DNA of 64,000 nucleotides, taken from contig NC_073358.2 of the NCBI RefSeq assembly GCF_027580225.2, positions 13,808,001 through 13,872,000 on the forward strand. Reading direction: 5' to 3'. This document shows positions 62,432 to 64,000 of this stretch, one piece after another (the stretch's first letter is position 1; each line of letters begins with the position of its first letter). The notes beneath the pieces were generated by a model. It searched no databases and was not told where the DNA came from. It saw only the letters and a list, made by a program, of their open reading frames with translations. The DNA comes from Misgurnus anguillicaudatus. Lineage: Eukaryota; Chordata; Actinopteri; Cypriniformes; Cobitidae. The position numbers and the translations under genes were made by a program.

Positions 62432-62556
62432 ACTAGATATTAAAGTTTGAAGACAAACTTTATGTTGGCTTGAAAAAGCGTAGCTTGAACGTTTAAAACG
62501 GTTTGACAGAAGTTTAGTTTAGTAGGCTGGCTGTTAGAATGTTAGAATGTTTAAGT
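62432..62556. repeat. Linker A
   Basis: Standard A linker (AAAGTTTG-AAGA-CAAACTTT), not the GTTGAC variant, with a small GTTAGAAT duplication near 62533. Confidence 0.9.
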
Positions 62557-63929
62557 ATGAAGGTAGCATGATTTAGCATGATGCTAACATGATAAGCATG
62601 AATCTATCATGATGCTAGCATGATTAGCATGAAGCTATCATGATGCTAGAATGATTAGCATGAAGCTAGCATGATGCTAGCATGATTAGCATGAAGCTAG
62701 CATGATTGGCATGAAGCTAGCATGATGCTAGCATGATTAGCATGAAGCTAGCATGATGCTAGCACGATTAACATGAAGCTAGCATGATGCTAGCATGATT
62801 AACATGAAGCTAGCATGATTAGCATGAAGCTAGCATGATGCTACCATGATTAACATGAAGTTAGCATGATGTTAGCATGATTAGCATGAAGCTAGCATGA
62901 TGCTAGCATGATTAGCATGAAGCTAGCATGATGATAGCATGATGATAGCATGATGCTAGCATGAAGCTAGCATGATTAGCATGAAGATAGCATGATGTTA
63001 GCATGATTAGCATGAAGATAGCATGATGCTAGCATGATTAGCATGAAGCTAGCATGATGCTACCATGATTAGCAGGAGGCTAGCATGATGCTAGCATGAT
63101 TAGCATGAAGCTAGCATGATGTAAGCATGATTAGCATGAAGCTAGCATGATGTTAACATGATTAGCATAAAGCTAGCATGATGATTAGCATGAAGCTAGC
63201 ATGATGCTAGCATGATTAGCATGAAGCAAGCATGATGCTAGCATAATTAGCATGATGCTAGCATAATTAGCATGAAGCTAGCATGATGCTAGCATGATTA
63301 GCATGAAGCTAGCATGATGCTAGCATGATTAGCATGAAGTTAGCATGATGCTAGCATGATTAGCATGAAGCTACCATGATGCTAGCATGATTAGCATGAA
63401 GCAAGCATGATGCTAGCATGATTAGCATGAAGCAAGCATGATGCTAGCATAATTAGCATGAAGCTCGCATGATTAGCATGAAGCTAGCATGATTTTAGCA
63501 TGATTCACATGAAGCTAGCATGATTCTAGCATGATTAGCATGAAGCTAGCATGATTTTAACATGATTAGCATGAAGCTAGCATGATTCTAGCATGATTAG
63601 CATGAAGCTACCATGTTGTTAGCATGATTAGCATGAAGCTAGCATGATGCTAGCATGATTACCATGAAGCTAGCATGAGGCTAACATGATTAGCATGAAG
63701 TAAACATGAAGTTAGCTTGATTAGCCTGAAGCTAACATGATTTAACGTGAAGTTAGAATTATGCTAGCATGAAGCTAGCACTATTTAGCGTGAAGCTAAC
63801 AAGATTTAACATGAAGCTAGCATGATTTAGCATCAACTTAGCAAGCTACAATATGAAATTAGCATAAAGCTAGCATGAAACTAGCATGAAGCTAGTATGA
63901 CTTAGCATGGAGTAGCATGAAGCTAACAT
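62557..63929. repeat. Minisatellite array 24
   Basis: 31-bp type array with diverged monomers toward the end (TTAGAATTATGC, TAGCATCAACTTAGC) and the standard edge (CACTATTTAGCGTG near 63779). Confidence 0.95.
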
Positions 63930-64000
63930 GACCCAAAGACCCAACCCCCATGTCTCTATGATGTTCAGATCCAAAGATATAAGGCTTTGTTTATTATGTT
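63930..64000. repeat. Core 26, cut by window end
   Basis: First ~70 bp of a core (GACCCAAAGACCCAACCCCC, ATGTCTCTATGATG, AAGGCTTTGTTTATTATG). The macrosatellite therefore continues beyond the window. Confidence 0.9.

Noticed and set aside
62208..62432. 74-codon frame with poly-Arg run
   Set aside because: The Arg run is the GAA/AGA microsatellite and the rest is hairpin modules; no gene evidence.

Overview
The window is eukaryotic repeat DNA with no credible protein-coding gene, tRNA or rRNA. It looks like a heterochromatic macrosatellite from a ray-finned fish. Two things support a teleost: a decayed non-LTR retrotransposon C-terminus of the kind common in teleost genomes (about 413-690, minus strand), and core repeats with paired GTTGCTAGGG motifs that I associate from memory with cyprinid genomes. 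Order or family assignment is inference; I could run no search.

Layout: (1) 1-1868 is the only non-satellite stretch. It holds a retrotransposon fragment, a possible DNA-transposon end, a ~645-bp element with ~42-bp terminal inverted repeats, a short AT microsatellite and old diverged versions of the satellite motifs. (2) 1869-64000 is one continuous macrosatellite. Each unit (about 1.9-3.3 kb) is: a minisatellite array of 9-11 bp monomers (GCTAGCATGAT, TAGCATGAA), usually in a 31-bp trimer; a ~200-bp conserved, diverged array edge; a ~780-bp non-repetitive core; an AAT microsatellite; zero to three short hairpin modules (~52-bp period); the invariant junction ACTAGATA; and one of three alternative linkers (A, B, C) leading into the next array. 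I count 26 cores (one truncated at 18470, one cut by the window end) and 24 arrays.

Two composite regions (20.3-23.4 kb and 53.8-56.5 kb) carry linker C followed by a 139-bp tandem satellite (10 and 8 copies) that is derived from the first part of the core, then a diverged core. Cores fall into sequence groups that are interspersed along the window: group I = cores 3,4,6,7,16,18,19; II = 2,5,15,20; III = 10-14; IV = 8,23,24,25; V = 1,17,21; VI = 9,22.

The history visible in the sequence is nested duplication: monomer, 31/32-mer, 432-907 bp blocks, 2-3 kb units, and a two-unit 5.5-5.9 kb duplication. The most interesting structural idea is that each unit junction, read on the minus strand, shows a short hairpin, 5-6 nt, CTAG, then T. 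That resembles a Helitron-type 3' end, so the macrosatellite may be a concatemer of a rolling-circle element that carries an internal minisatellite. This is a hypothesis. All open reading frames of 60-128 codons are by-products of repeats. Assembly error is a real possibility in such DNA.
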